NCBI RefSeq assembly: GCF_016859285.1
Contig: NC_053419.1
Coordinates: 10,878,001-10,942,000 of the forward strand
Direction of reading: 5' to 3'
Length of the DNA: 64,000 nt
Origin: Xiphias gladius
Taxonomy: Eukaryota; Chordata; Actinopteri; Istiophoriformes; Xiphiidae
Position numbers and translations under genes: made by a program. Positions 1-57,126 of the stretch are shown here, one piece after another; the first letter of the stretch is position 1, and each line of letters begins with the position of its first letter. Below the pieces are notes generated by a model, which was given only the letters and a program-made list of their open reading frames with translations, was not told where the DNA came from and ran no database searches.

Positions 1-271
1 TAAGGCAATGCATTACTGTACTCTTCTACAGCACATAACCTAAAAATTGATATGGCATTATGCTATATATTAGAGCTGAAATTACAGTAAACTGACATAA
101 ACAGAGTAGTAGCAGTCTGTAATCTCCATCTGTCCTATACACAGACTACAACATTTTTTTTAAACATAAAAAACAAGCATAAGAAACTATTGACAATCGT
201 CTGTTATGGAGCTATGCATATACTTCATTATTGATACTGTATCTCTATGTATAGAAATGAGCCTTGCTGAC
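1..271 (-). other. rimbp2 intron, partial
   Basis: AT-rich intron sequence downstream of the large FN3 exon. I see no exon or repeat in it. Confidence 0.8.
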
Positions 272-47608
<47,337 letters not shown>

Positions 47609-49015
47609 CTGTAATCCTAAATAACAAAAAAGGCTACAAAAATGAATAACAAATACACTAAAACTCAAAATCTTACAAACAGTAGAGGTTCACTGCAGAC
47701 TCTGTAGCTCCCATGGCTTCAAATGAAATGTGTTTTGCTCCTTATCCCGTGTTTGCCCGTCTGTCTGTCTGTCTGTCTGTGAGTACGGTGTTGGACAGCT
47801 TCTCCCTGATATGACCTGCTCTTTCCAAACAGAAGTCAGCTATGATTCAGAATTTTCTCTCATGGCGTTCTTGTACCCAGGGCTGCCTGCTGTGTGACCA
47901 TATGGTCCAGTTAACAAGAGGGTGGAATATGAACAGGAGATGGGAAAAGAGCATTTAAGGCTAACCTCTCACCTGTTATCATGAGATGAAGGGGGAACTT
48001 GCCTCTTGATGGTGTCAAGATTCTTCGTGGCTCCTTGTAGCATAACCCGAATACATTCTGCTAACGCCTGTAGCTGTTACATAAGACACTGCTTGTTTGT
48101 AACAAATGAAAACTTAAAGCGCCTACACACCACTCACTTTGCCTGATGTGAGTACACGTTGCTTAATTTACATCTCCAGACTCCCCTATTATTTTGTTGC
48201 ACCTGTTGTGTGTGTGTGTCTTGAGGGGTGGGGGTGGGGGGTGGCAACTCATTTCTATTGGCACATGCAGTTCAGGGACATGTCATTCCCAGCATAGCTA
48301 AACCCCCCTCTACCTGGGTATAATCAGCCCAAATAAGTAAAAACACCAGTGTGGCTGTGTGGGGTCTTTAACACCGTATGAAATGATTTTGTGGCTACTT
48401 CAGTGGAGATAACACAGCCCTTACATTAACATTGCCTTATAATGTTGTCAGGCTAACATGTAAGAGAACATTTCCCTATTTACATATCCAACATACACAG
48501 TTCAGCATTCATTTGAAGTCATATTTCTGGCCACCTGATGAACAGATGTCCAGTATGGACTCTCCTTTAATCTGATCAATTCTTGAGAAAATGTGTGTGT
48601 TTAGGTAGCATATAGAGTTTAGCAGAGTTTTTCAGCTAAAAATGGTTACCTGCTGCTGCTGCTGGAGCAGTGAGATTGAACCCCACAATAAATGTGTCAC
48701 AAAACAATACGCCTAAAAAATTTTTTGTGAAGATGCGGAGTTGAATAGTCTCTAATGTGCTCATCATGGACCATTCTGACTATTCATCTGTATGGGAATC
48801 AGCTTTGGAAAAGCTTTTTATTCATGTACAATAGTCAAACATTCAGGACATCAACTGTCATGGAAAAAAACATGTTAACACAACTCCGGTTTAAAAACAT
48901 TTCTGGTGTAATTGTTCTGAAGGGAAGTCTGTCCAAACTTCCTGTTCAGTCCAAGCTGTGATAGATGAACTGGTACCAGACATTGATACTACACTATAAA
49001 TGCAATATTTTGTTT
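47609..49015. other. region between rimbp2 start exon and noc4l end
   Basis: Expected to hold upstream noncoding rimbp2 sequence. I see a (TCTG)n run at 47757-47780, a G-rich patch near 48225-48243 and an AATAAA on the minus strand at 48817-48822, but no clear promoter or exon. Confidence 0.6.
47757..47780. repeat. (TCTG)n microsatellite
   Basis: About six tetranucleotide units, 150 bp upstream of the candidate rimbp2 start exon. Confidence 0.9.
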
Positions 49016-49024
49016 TTATTTATT
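49015..49024 (-). terminator. noc4l poly(A) signal overlapping the stop codon
   Basis: Two overlapping AATAAA hexamers lie at 49019-49024 and 49015-49020. The first is the last two sense codons (Asn-Lys) and the second spans the TAA stop. If used, the 3' UTR would be only about 10-35 nt. Another minus-strand AATAAA at 48817-48822 could give a longer 3' UTR. Confidence 0.6.
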
Positions 49025-49144
49025 TTCATTCAGACAGAAGTGCTGCCCTAAAACATCTCCCCCTCCTTTTAGTAACTGTGTGGCAGTTTCAAACTCCAGA
49101 GGGATGCTCTTGGTCTGGGTCTGCTTCAGGTCTCTCTCCATCAG
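49016..49144 (-). CDS. noc4l: noc4l exon 15 (stop)
   Basis: 129 bp of coding sequence after a CCCCAG acceptor; encodes MERDLKQTQTKSIPLEFE and ends QHFCLNENK with TAA at 49018-49016. Confidence 0.96.
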   Translation of the reverse strand: MMERDLKQTQTKSIPLEFETATQLLKGGGDVLGQHFCLNENK

Positions 49145-52100
49145 CTGGGGATAAGAACATGGTACATTATTCATGCTATTGAGATTACGATGAGTATAAA
49201 AGGAATATTAGCATTATTAGATGATTAACTTCAATTTAGTTTGTATGAACTAATAGGAAGCATTATGTAACTCTTAACTAAACAGTTGAAGAAGCTACAG
49301 AGACAGCTGTAGAAACCAATTAAGACCGGAAATGTCACATCACCTCATATGCCGTTATCTCCAGCACCTCGCTGATGTCATCTTCCTGTTCTGACAGGGG
49401 TGTGTTGATCAACATAGCAGCTTTGGCCACATCTGGATGGTAATGCCTCAGTAATGTCTGTAGAAAAGGAGAAAAGGAAAACGTTAAAGTATACTTCCAT
49501 TAAACTGGACTCCTACTCATATATGACACTTCTTCTTCTTCACTTTCGAAGAAGAAGACATGAGAAAAACCATGGCTAACAAGTCAGCTTTACTGAGTGT
49601 CATGGATGATTAATTTGTGAATCCTCATCAATCACATACATACCTTAACTTCCCACAGGCTGCTCTCTAAGGCACGGCACTGAACAGGGTCCTCTTCATC
49701 CATTAGATACGGGTCTTCCACAGGCTCTGCTCATTATGAATAGAAACAAACATCTACCTATATCCTAAAATGCTTCTTAGATTTAGAAGAAGACTGTACT
49801 GTACAGTATAGTAAGATTTTTACAAATTGCCCCAAATAAACCAAGCATGTAAAACCCCTGACTATTTGAATATGTTTTTATAGACAGATGAAATTACCAA
49901 TGTTGAGAAATCTGAACCACTTAGAAGCTGACACTCACCATCCTCTGTGCTGGGCTTGTGAATAAGGATTCTGCAGGACGGGTGGCGACGGATCAAGTTG
50001 TAGATGAAGGGCAGCACTATGAGGAGGGCTGCAGGCGGTGCTGTAAGAGCCAAACGAGCCAGGCGTTTGGCGAACGCTGCCACTAGGTACACTGGCAAGT
50101 GACTGAAGTCAAGCACAAACACGCATATATAGTAAGTTACTGAAGTACAGAGGCTTTTTGAGTTCTTAATGGTTTTTAAGGGTGTATTGTACGGTATGAA
50201 GCTAATAATTAGGTTTTTTAACCTTTTAAATAACCCATATACAGCTGGTTTGAATCACAAGAACACATTCTCCATAGCAACTACTGCTGCAGTCTCACTT
50301 GACCTGCATTTAAATCAGTGGGGCTCATCAGTGGCCAGCAATCAAAAGGTGTGGTTATACTGTGAAATGTAGTGGTCAATCTGTAAATCACGTAGTACAG
50401 GTCAACAAAAGTATTAACTACAACTGAATACCTGTCCACACGAGGACACATGCAGACAGCTATAGCAAGATAAACTGAGGTTAAAAAGAACTTTAAGTGT
50501 AGAATGAGCAATCTTACCTGGAGCTGAGGAAGAGGTTGGCCAAGTGGAAAAAGCGTGCTCTGTACTTCACGTGGAAAATAGAAGGCTCAAGCAGATTATA
50601 CAACTTCTTGTAGAAATCAGGGTAATCCCTGACAAAACACACATACAAACACACAACATACAGTATTTATGTAATGCAAAAATATCTTGGTCTTGTGATT
50701 TCTTCTACGCATGACTATAATTAATGTGAAAAAGGCCAAATCAATTCATTTTGCATAACACTCACAGGTTGTGTTGATGTATGAGGACAAAGAGGCCATT
50801 GAGGGCCAGCAGGCTGATTGCCCCACCTATTCAACAAAAATGTGACAGCACGTCATTATATCACGATTACCATCACCCTATCTAAATATTACATGTGAAA
50901 AATGCCTTCATTGTCAGCTCACACGGAGTTGTTGGAGTACTATCACTATTAAGCCACATACGCAACTTACCAACTTCATAGGCAGCAGTCAAGAAGTCAA
51001 TCATCAGCGCGGGTTTACTCATGTGGGGCAAAATGGAGTCATGGAGGATCACCAAGACCTTTTTATACATGCTGCTTGGCAACTACATCAGAGAAATGAG
51101 AAATGAATGAGAAAAATCATAGTCTTGATGGTACAGTGTCATAGCTTTGTACAGAGAACAAAAATGATGACTGTGCATTCTAGATATTTACCCTATACTT
51201 GAGAAAGCCGAGCCACATCCTCTCAAAGACACGCTTGTGTTCCTGTAATGAGGTAGAATGTTTAAAATCTTATTCAGTAACATTTATGTTGCAACCAGAA
51301 ATGAGAAGGCCTGATTAAAAATATTTTACTTACATTGAGTTTAGCAGCTTTCCAGTCCTCATGCTTGGCTGAAAAACAATTTAATCTCTTTAATAACTTA
51401 CAAAGAAATTAATGTACAAAAAGCGGAAACTGACACTGTATTACTTATGGCATTATGGCAACTTCAAAGCAGCTCTCACCTTCCTGTTTGACCATAAAGT
51501 TGGCGAGCTCTGACTCCTGGCTTGGCATACCGATGTTGGACATGAGGGTGAACACATTGTTCTGGTATATGGGCACCACTGCCTGAGACGAACAACACAA
51601 GCCAACAGTATTCAGCACACCAAGTAATATTTACTCCATTAAAAAAACAGCATCTTTGATGTGACAACAATAAACAAGCACAACTCCTTTGCAGAGTTTT
51701 CCTACCCCTTTGTGTTTGTCCATAACTTTGCCCACATTCTCACGGACGGAGCTCATGACATAATAGCGTACATCGTCCATCTCAAGGAATTCCTGAAACC
51801 TTGAGATCAGCAGGGAGTTGTCTGTTGTTCTGGACAACAGTCTGCCAACCACTGCCTGACCATGAAATAAAAAAGCAATATTACAAGATGCCTGTGCTAA
51901 ATGGCAAAAAGCATTTTAAAAAAACTGCCTTATCTCTTGTTTTGGCGAATGGAATGAGGATATTATTGAAGTCACACAACAGATCTAATAAATGTATTAT
52001 CAATGTATCAGATATCATTTTTCATTACTTCTACCACCGGTAGGCAGGTTGCATGACACAAGAACCAACCTGGATGAGTTCCCTCGGGAAGCTGTAGTGT

Positions 52101-53586
52101 TCACTCCAGTCCAAGTCCTCGAGAGGATGCTGTCCTTCTCCTGCAGCAAACTTCATCAGGCAGCACAGCGCACTCTCCTGTGTTTGGACAGTTCATTATT
52201 AATTTTAAAAATAATTAACCACAAGCAACATTGGAAAGTTAACAACTAAATGTTGATTGGTAACAAGACTTGACTTTTGTGCCATGGCAATATAAAAGTT
52301 AAAAGCCAATAATCTACTACATACTACCTGATCCCCTTTGAGATACAGAATTATTTTGAAGGTTTGCAGGAATTATAATAAACCAGCTTCCAGTGAATAG
52401 ATAATGTAACTGGGCCAAAAACAACCAAGTGTTATTTTAAAAAGAAGGTGCTGAATCAATGATAATGATAATAGTGGCCATAGGATGTGGCCATATATAG
52501 TAGCACCCACTGCATGTTGCATAAGTACTCGTGTGTAATACCAGTTCACCGAATCACACCTGGCACGCGTTTTTGGGTAAAAAGTGAAAGAAAAAAAACA
52601 AAACAAAAAAAAAACACACCTGCACTGCATAGTATAGTATAGTAAAGGCAAAGGACTGTGCATACTTCAACTTCCCACACGTCACTTACACTCACTTTAA
52701 AACGCTTTAATCCAAGTCCTTTGGTGAATGCGTGACTAAAGGTGAACCACTCAGTTCAACTCACCTTGATGCCGTGAGCTTCATGGCTGAGGTGCTCAAG
52801 CAGCATCTCCACACAACTGCTGTAACGGTGTCTCATGAAGATGCGGTACTTCTCCTCAGCACCATACCCTCCTGGACCATACAAAGGTGCAGACAAACAG
52901 AGTGAGGATACGACTTGCAACTCTGGGGAGAGTTTGTAAGTGTGTTCCTGTCTGAGGTACAGGTAAGGGAAACCCAGAGGAGTGGAAGCACTCTGTTTTA
53001 TAAACGTTTATGAAATGTGCACGTTTATGACAGGAGTTAAATAAGTGGTCATAAACTCAGATTTTCAGCCACAGTTTCATGTGATACCCCCACAACCTCA
53101 GGAGGTGCGGTACTGGTGGGGACCTTGCTCACATCCATCTCATAACAAGGGTCACTTATAAAGGGTTATCCTGTACTCACCACTCAACGCCTCCTCCTCT
53201 CCGGGCAGCTTTCCCATAAACAGGTCTTTTCTCTCCAACAAGGTGTAGAACAATTTGCTGCAGGAGTTGACAGCACTGGTGACATCCTTTTCTTTTTCTG
53301 ACTGCAAACAGACATGGTGAAGAGTAATGTTTTAGTAACCTAAAAGAAGTAAAAGCTACTGTAACGTTAGCAAAGCTGATGAACATTTTTTCCGTTGTTA
53401 CTCAAACAAATGAGTGTAGTTGCGTATATCTACCTGAAGGAACTCGAGTATGTCAAAAACGTCGTTGGCATTTTTTCTGCTCTCGAGTATTCTCTCGACT
53501 TTGCTGTTGAGGTCGATTTTAGCTGTTTTTACACTTTGTTCTGTGGTTTTTGCCGAACTCACGTTGCGTTTTTTGGCCGGCGCCAT
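49016..53586 (-). CDS. noc4l: nucleolar complex protein 4 homolog (complete, 15 exons)
   Basis: NOC4 acts with NOP14 in the nucleolus in maturation and export of the small ribosomal subunit. Exons: 53434-53586, 53181-53301, 52765-52871, 52070-52177, 51706-51855, 51480-51582, 51334-51368, 51192-51242, 50971-51082, 50766-50826, 50518-50628, 49939-50102, 49644-49726, 49344-49457, 49016-49144. They total 1602 bp, 533 residues plus stop (human form about 516), all GT/AG and in phase. The start ATG has GAC before and G after, with an in-frame TGA three codons upstream. The CBF/NOC4 domain covers about residues 277-430, with near-invariant blocks MYKKVLVILHDSILP, SLLALNGLFVLIHQHNL, FHVKYRARFFHLANLFLSSS and LPVYLVAAFAKRLARLALTA. 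It lies head to tail behind pus1. Confidence 0.97.
49344..49457 (-). CDS. noc4l: noc4l exon 14
   Basis: 114 bp, phase 0 to 0, CTACAG acceptor and GAG|GTGATG donor; encodes LLRHYHPDVAKAAMLINTPL and ends LEITAYE. Confidence 0.95.
49644..49726 (-). CDS. noc4l: noc4l exon 13
   Basis: 83 bp, GAGCAG acceptor and AAG|GTATGT donor; acidic DPYLMDEEDPVQCRALESSL, as in the family EEDPAQSRALESSLWEL. Confidence 0.95.
49939..50102 (-). CDS. noc4l: noc4l exon 12
   Basis: 164 bp, CTTCAG acceptor and GATG|GTGAGT donor; encodes AFAKRLARLALTAPPAALLI and NLIRRHPSCRILIHKP, the most conserved block. Confidence 0.97.
50518..50628 (-). CDS. noc4l: noc4l exon 11
   Basis: 111 bp, TGTCAG acceptor and CCAG|GTAAGA donor; encodes DYPDFYKKLYNLLEPSIFHV and the RARFFHLANLFLSS helix. 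Confidence 0.97.
50766..50826 (-). CDS. noc4l: noc4l exon 10
   Basis: 61 bp, GAATAG acceptor and CCT|GTGAGT donor; encodes AISLLALNGLFVLIHQHN, highly conserved in the family. Confidence 0.97.
50971..51082 (-). CDS. noc4l: noc4l exon 9
   Basis: 112 bp, ATGTAG acceptor and GTTG|GTAAGT donor; start of the CBF/NOC4 domain (KPALMIDFLTAAYEVG). Confidence 0.97.
51192..51242 (-). CDS. noc4l: noc4l exon 8
   Basis: 51 bp, phase 0 to 0, TTACAG acceptor and AGG|GTAAAT donor; encodes EHKRVFERMWLGFLKYR, matching family EHRRVFQAMWLSFLKHK. Confidence 0.96.
51334..51368 (-). CDS. noc4l: noc4l exon 7 (35 bp)
   Basis: A very short exon (TTTCAG acceptor, AAT|GTAAGT donor) encoding AKHEDWKAAKLN across the junction; the phases of both neighbours require it. 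Confidence 0.92.
51480..51582 (-). CDS. noc4l: noc4l exon 6
   Basis: 103 bp, TCTCAG acceptor and GAAG|GTGAGA donor; encodes YQNNVFTLMSNIGMPSQESE. Confidence 0.95.
51706..51855 (-). CDS. noc4l: noc4l exon 5
   Basis: 150 bp, phase 0 to 0, GTCAG acceptor and GGG|GTAGGA donor; encodes ISRFQEFLEMDDVRYYVMSS, matching the family SQFREYLDYDDTRY block. Confidence 0.95.
52070..52177 (-). CDS. noc4l: noc4l exon 4
   Basis: 108 bp, phase 0 to 0, ACACAG acceptor and CAG|GTTGGT donor; encodes ALCCLMKFAAGEGQHPLE and ends FPRELIQ. Confidence 0.95.
52765..52871 (-). CDS. noc4l: noc4l exon 3
   Basis: 107 bp, GTCCAG acceptor and AAG|GTGAGT donor; encodes YRIFMRHRYSSCVEMLLEHL, equivalent to the family MRHRYHSCCNRL block. 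Confidence 0.95.
53181..53301 (-). CDS. noc4l: noc4l exon 2
   Basis: 121 bp, TTTGCAG acceptor and AGTG|GTGAGT donor; encodes CSKLFYTLLERKDLFMGKLP. Confidence 0.95.
53434..53586 (-). CDS. noc4l: noc4l exon 1
   Basis: 51 codons from ATG at 53586 to CAG|GTAGAT. Lys-rich N-terminus (MAPAKKRN) followed by VERILESRKNANDVFDILEF, matching the conserved ANAVFDIL motif. Confidence 0.96.
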
Positions 53587-54126
53587 GTCTACTCAGTGAT
53601 GCGGCATTCACTTCACAGCTTAAGAATACGAAAAACCATCACTACATTACTACAAACATGATGGACGGCAAACTTTCTAGAAACTTTGTTTAATGAATTT
53701 TAACTAAAAAATTTCTAGATTGTTTAGATATTTCTGTATATATCAAGTATACACTCGAGACTTTTATTATATTTCACTGTCATCGAAGCACGGTACTCGT
53801 GACCTCTAATTTACTGAATTTCCAAAGGCTGTTGAATGCGACATTGATCCAAACCACACATCTGCTGTATTGCCTCCTAGTGAGTGGAGGGTGAAGCTTA
53901 AGCTCATGATCACCACCTCAGAATCCGTTGGTTAGTGCACAGCTCTGTTGCATATTTTATCTACAGTCTACCCTGAGTTGCATCAAAACGTTCCTTCCAG
54001 ATCAAAACATGAATTTAAAGTAATCAACAACTGTATGATTTAAATTCATGGAAAAATTATGAGACAATGAACCTGCACCTCTCCAACACAGAAACAAGAC
54101 ACCCAGACTGACAGAGACACAAATTA

Positions 54127-54132
54127 TTTATT
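54127..54132 (-). terminator. pus1 poly(A) signal candidate
   Basis: AATAAA on the minus strand, about 640 bp beyond the pus1 stop. I saw no closer AATAAA, so the 3' UTR would run through the minisatellite. Confidence 0.4.
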
Positions 54133-54144
54133 GAAGTTGGTTAA

Positions 54145-54430
54145 TTTTTGTCTCTTTGTGATTGTTTTTCATTTCTTTTGTCATCTCTTTTCACTACAAA
54201 CATTTTGCCTCTCTTTGTAGTCATCCTTGTCTTCATTTTGTGTGTCTTTGTATTCATTTGCATCTCTTTAGTTGTCTGTATGGTCAGTTTGTCTCTTTTA
54301 ACCCTTTTTTGTCTCTGATGTTTCCTTGCATCTCTTTTTAATTATCTTTATTTGTTTAGTCTCTTTTTAGTTGCCTGTGTAGTCATTTTGCATCTCTTTG
54401 TAGTTCTTTTTGGTCTCTTTGTACTCATTT
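54145..54430. repeat. degenerate CTCTTTGTAGTCATTT-type minisatellite
   Basis: Variants of a roughly 20-bp unit recur: GCCTCTCTTTGTAGTCATC, GCATCTCTTTAGTTGTCTG, GCATCTCTTTGTAGTTC, TGGTCTCTTTGTACTCATTT. On the minus strand this reads as the ACAAAGAGAC/ATGACTACAAAGAG repeat that I recall as common in spiny-rayed fish genomes. Confidence 0.75.
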
Positions 54431-54771
54431 GTTTGACTTTCCAACCCCCCCACCCATATACATATATTATATAAGCGATCATCAAACAATACAGGAACCC
54501 ACATTGGTTTCGCAATGGCATTACCAATAAGAAAAAAAATCATTGGAATGAAAGAAATAATAACACAGAGAGGCTTCTGTTATCTTGTTATTTATGTTTA
54601 ATAACATTTGTATAAGAGAACAGAAATTAAGTCCACTTAGTTAAAAAAAAAAAAAAAAAAAAATCAATCTTGGAAGATATACTTTTAGACCTAAAAAGAA
54701 AGCTAATTCCCAGCAAAAGAAAGAGATTGTTTTGGTGAGAAAATGTATCTTCTTTCAGCAGGCAATGTGAC

Positions 54772-54804
54772 CTAATCTGAGTCATTTCTTTCATCTGCAT
54801 TGTC
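54772..54804 (-). CDS. pus1: pus1 exon 6 (stop)
   Basis: 33 bp after a CTCTAG acceptor: [10 protein letters not shown] then TAG. The acidic tail resembles the human acidic C-terminus. A long A/T-rich run upstream (54811-54843) includes the polypyrimidine tract. Confidence 0.9.
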   Translation of the reverse strand, partial: DNADERNDSD

Positions 54805-57126
54805 CTAGAGGGAAAAAAAAAGAAAAAAAAAAAAAAAAAAAAAAGAGTGCAACGATGAATCAGGATATGTTACAAATTGATTTTTAATGTCATACACCAG
54901 TGTTTTAAATAAACATTGTTTCTTTATTATGAATTCCAGATACCTGTTTCTGGTCCTTATTATCTCGTGTTTCGGTAGCTGTGGCTTCAAAGTCATGGAT
55001 AGGAAGTGTGGCCATCCAGCTGACCATGGAGCCCTCCTGACACTCTGTCTCAACAATGGTGGGATAGATGTGAGCCTCCTTAAAGGCCTTGATTGCCTCT
55101 TCCTCGCTGTCCCATTCCAGGCGCTCATGCAGCCCATCCCCTCCAAATCGTTTGTTGTAACGGTCAAAGTGAACCCTTTCCAGGACCAGGCCCAGTCCTG
55201 GAGCTTTTGGCACATCCACCTTCTCCTGTCCCCAGCTCCGCTCTATCACTTCCTCCTTCACGTAACCCTTTATCACCGCAATCACCAGGCCGATCATCTT
55301 GCGGATTTGGTGCAGCATAAAGCTCTGGCCTCGCACAGTGATCACTGCAAACTCAGAATTGCCGCGGATAAAAGGCTCTCCACAGGACATCTCTGTGATG
55401 TAGCGACGGGCACTGGGGTCATTTGGAGCCTTCTGGGAGGTGAAGTTGTGAAAGTTATGAGTGCCTTTGTAGAGACCAAACAGATGGTTCACCCTCTGTA
55501 GTGTCTCTGGTTCCAAGCGAAAGGCTGCTATATTCCTGGTATCATTGTCTTTCGGGAAAAAGGCCACTGTTGGAAGCATATAGGAGTATGTACGAGCATC
55601 ACAGTTGTTTTTGGAATTGAAACCCTGGGTCACCCGTTTGAGACCTGTGGGAACAAGTGTAAAAACTTTTTTTTCTCATTGCTGACAGCCATCCTCTCAT
55701 CTCCAATCAATAAAACTGGACTTTGAGACACAACTAGACAAGTGTCAACATGAAGGTAACTTAAGTTTTCAACAGATTCTGTCATTTAGCATTTATCATT
55801 CCAACATCTTGGACTTGTCATTCGAAATATAATTCAGCAAACTGTAAGAGATAAGTGGAACCAATGTCTCACCGAGCACCCTGATCTGCGGTGGCAGATG
55901 CTCATTGATTTTTTCAGTGATGTCGTCAATCAGCCGAAGCTTCAGAGAGACCACTTGGCCAGCAGCAGACACGCCCTAAACAAGTTCATATAAACACCAA
56001 CGCCGTTTGTCATAATGACATACCAGTAATAATGATGTATGCAAACTCTCAGCATGGCTTATTAAAATATGCAATATATATCACATATAAGATAAGCCCC
56101 ATGACATTACACTTGTCACACAAAAAACTGACAAAACAAACAACAGTTAGGCAGCATGATTCAAACTTCAACTGAAGAGTTGTGTTCATTAGCACCTTAA
56201 GCAACAACATGGCCATGCAAAGATACATTACACTGAAAAACTTTTTACCAGTTCAGCAGACATTTGATTCTTCTTCAGAATTGCCTTGTAGGCCTACCGC
56301 TGTGCATGAGTTCCCCGTGTACGACCTGTACAAACCCCTACCTTGTCTGTTCTGGCACATCTTTGAAAAGACATCTTCTTCATGTCATCGCCATGGTTTT
56401 CAGGAATGCAGCCAGATTTAACAAGTGCGGCAACCAGGTCATCTTCGATGGTCCTGAACTGAGAGGTCCCAGGATTTCTCTGAAACACAATGAAAAAGGT
56501 GAAATTTAGCAAGATGTAAGAAAATGAAGGGCTTAGAACTGACAGAGAGAGACCAGCTATACTATGCACCTGCATGCCATAGTATCCCTTTCCAGAATAT
56601 GCCAGGAGGAGGACCACTTTCTTTTTAGGGTATTTCTTTTCATCCTCAGTATGTTCCCCCTCTGCCTTTATCCTTTTTGTAGCTTGCACCCTCTCAGCAG
56701 AGTCTTCATTTTCCTCATTGGCTCTTTTCATCAGCTTGGCCGCGTGCTCATCTTTCGATCTTTCACTCATCATGCAGCAAAACTTGTAAAGGCCACCTGT
56801 GAGGATGACACGAAATATTTCGCTATCATATACTACAATCTCTTTGGTACATGGCTATAGAGTACAGTTATGCCATGTAAGCTTATAAATCTATGAGAAA
56901 CACACAATTTTGGACAAAATGAAACAAGAAATATATGGAGATAAGTCTGGCGAACAAAAGCGTGATTAAAAAAAACGCAAAACAGCACAGGAAGAGATTC
57001 ATCCACAGCTGGAGGACTGACTAAATTCACACTGTCAGATTGTTTCTTATGGTTTGGCTTACCGTTTGTCTTTAACGTCAATGTGTGGTTAACTAAGGCA
57101 CTCAGCAGTGGTTGGGATTTAAACAT
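54772..57126 (-). CDS. pus1: tRNA pseudouridine synthase 1 (complete, 6 exons)
   Basis: PUS1 (TruA family) converts uridine to pseudouridine in tRNAs and some other RNAs, in nucleus and mitochondria. Exons: 57063-57126, 56570-56796, 56342-56479, 55873-55975, 54944-55644, 54772-54804. They total 1266 bp, 421 residues plus stop (human about 427), all in phase. The catalytic Asp is residue 142 in [10 protein letters not shown], followed across the junction by [12 protein letters not shown]. Other family blocks are [42 protein letters not shown] and [16 protein letters not shown]. The first ATG has A at -3 and an in-frame TAA two codons upstream. It adds a basic, hydrophobic presequence ahead of Met30/Met31, suggesting a mitochondrial form plus a nuclear form. 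A basic KRIK/KKK cluster follows. Confidence 0.97.
54944..55644 (-). CDS. pus1: pus1 exon 5: main catalytic fold
   Basis: 701 bp, CCACAG acceptor and CAG|GTATCT donor; more than half of the protein, from [20 protein letters not shown] to [20 protein letters not shown]. It carries the conserved HQIRKM and LPIHDF motifs. Confidence 0.97.
55873..55975 (-). CDS. pus1: pus1 exon 4
   Basis: 103 bp, GTTTAG acceptor and CTCG|GTGAGA donor; encodes [17 protein letters not shown] and [10 protein letters not shown]. Confidence 0.96.
56342..56479 (-). CDS. pus1: pus1 exon 3: catalytic Asp
   Basis: 138 bp, phase 0 to 0, TTTCAG acceptor and AAG|GTAGGG donor; encodes [19 protein letters not shown] and the catalytic CARTDK. 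Confidence 0.97.
56570..56796 (-). CDS. pus1: pus1 exon 2
   Basis: 227 bp, CTCACAG acceptor and CAG|GTGCAT donor. It contains adjacent ATGs at 56773-56768 (Met30, Met31), an acidic/basic nuclear-type linker and the [13 protein letters not shown] strand. Confidence 0.96.
57063..57126 (-). CDS. pus1: pus1 exon 1: presequence
   Basis: 21 codons plus one base, donor AACG|GTAAGC. It reads [20 protein letters not shown]: no acidic residues, Lys, Ser/Thr and Leu, typical of a mitochondrial targeting helix. It joins exon 2 in frame. Confidence 0.85.

Larger units (their letters stand above)
53587..54771. other. pus1-noc4l intergenic stretch
   Basis: Contains the noc4l promoter and 5' UTR (nearest 53586) and the pus1 3' UTR. 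A degenerate minisatellite sits at 54145-54430 and a poly(A) signal candidate at 54127-54132. No TATA or other core promoter motif is convincing. Confidence 0.75.

Noticed and set aside
54887..55501. 204-residue plus-strand open frame
   Set aside because: It lies exactly antisense to pus1 exon 5, which has strong family identity and matched splice phases; the frame is a by-product of its codon use.
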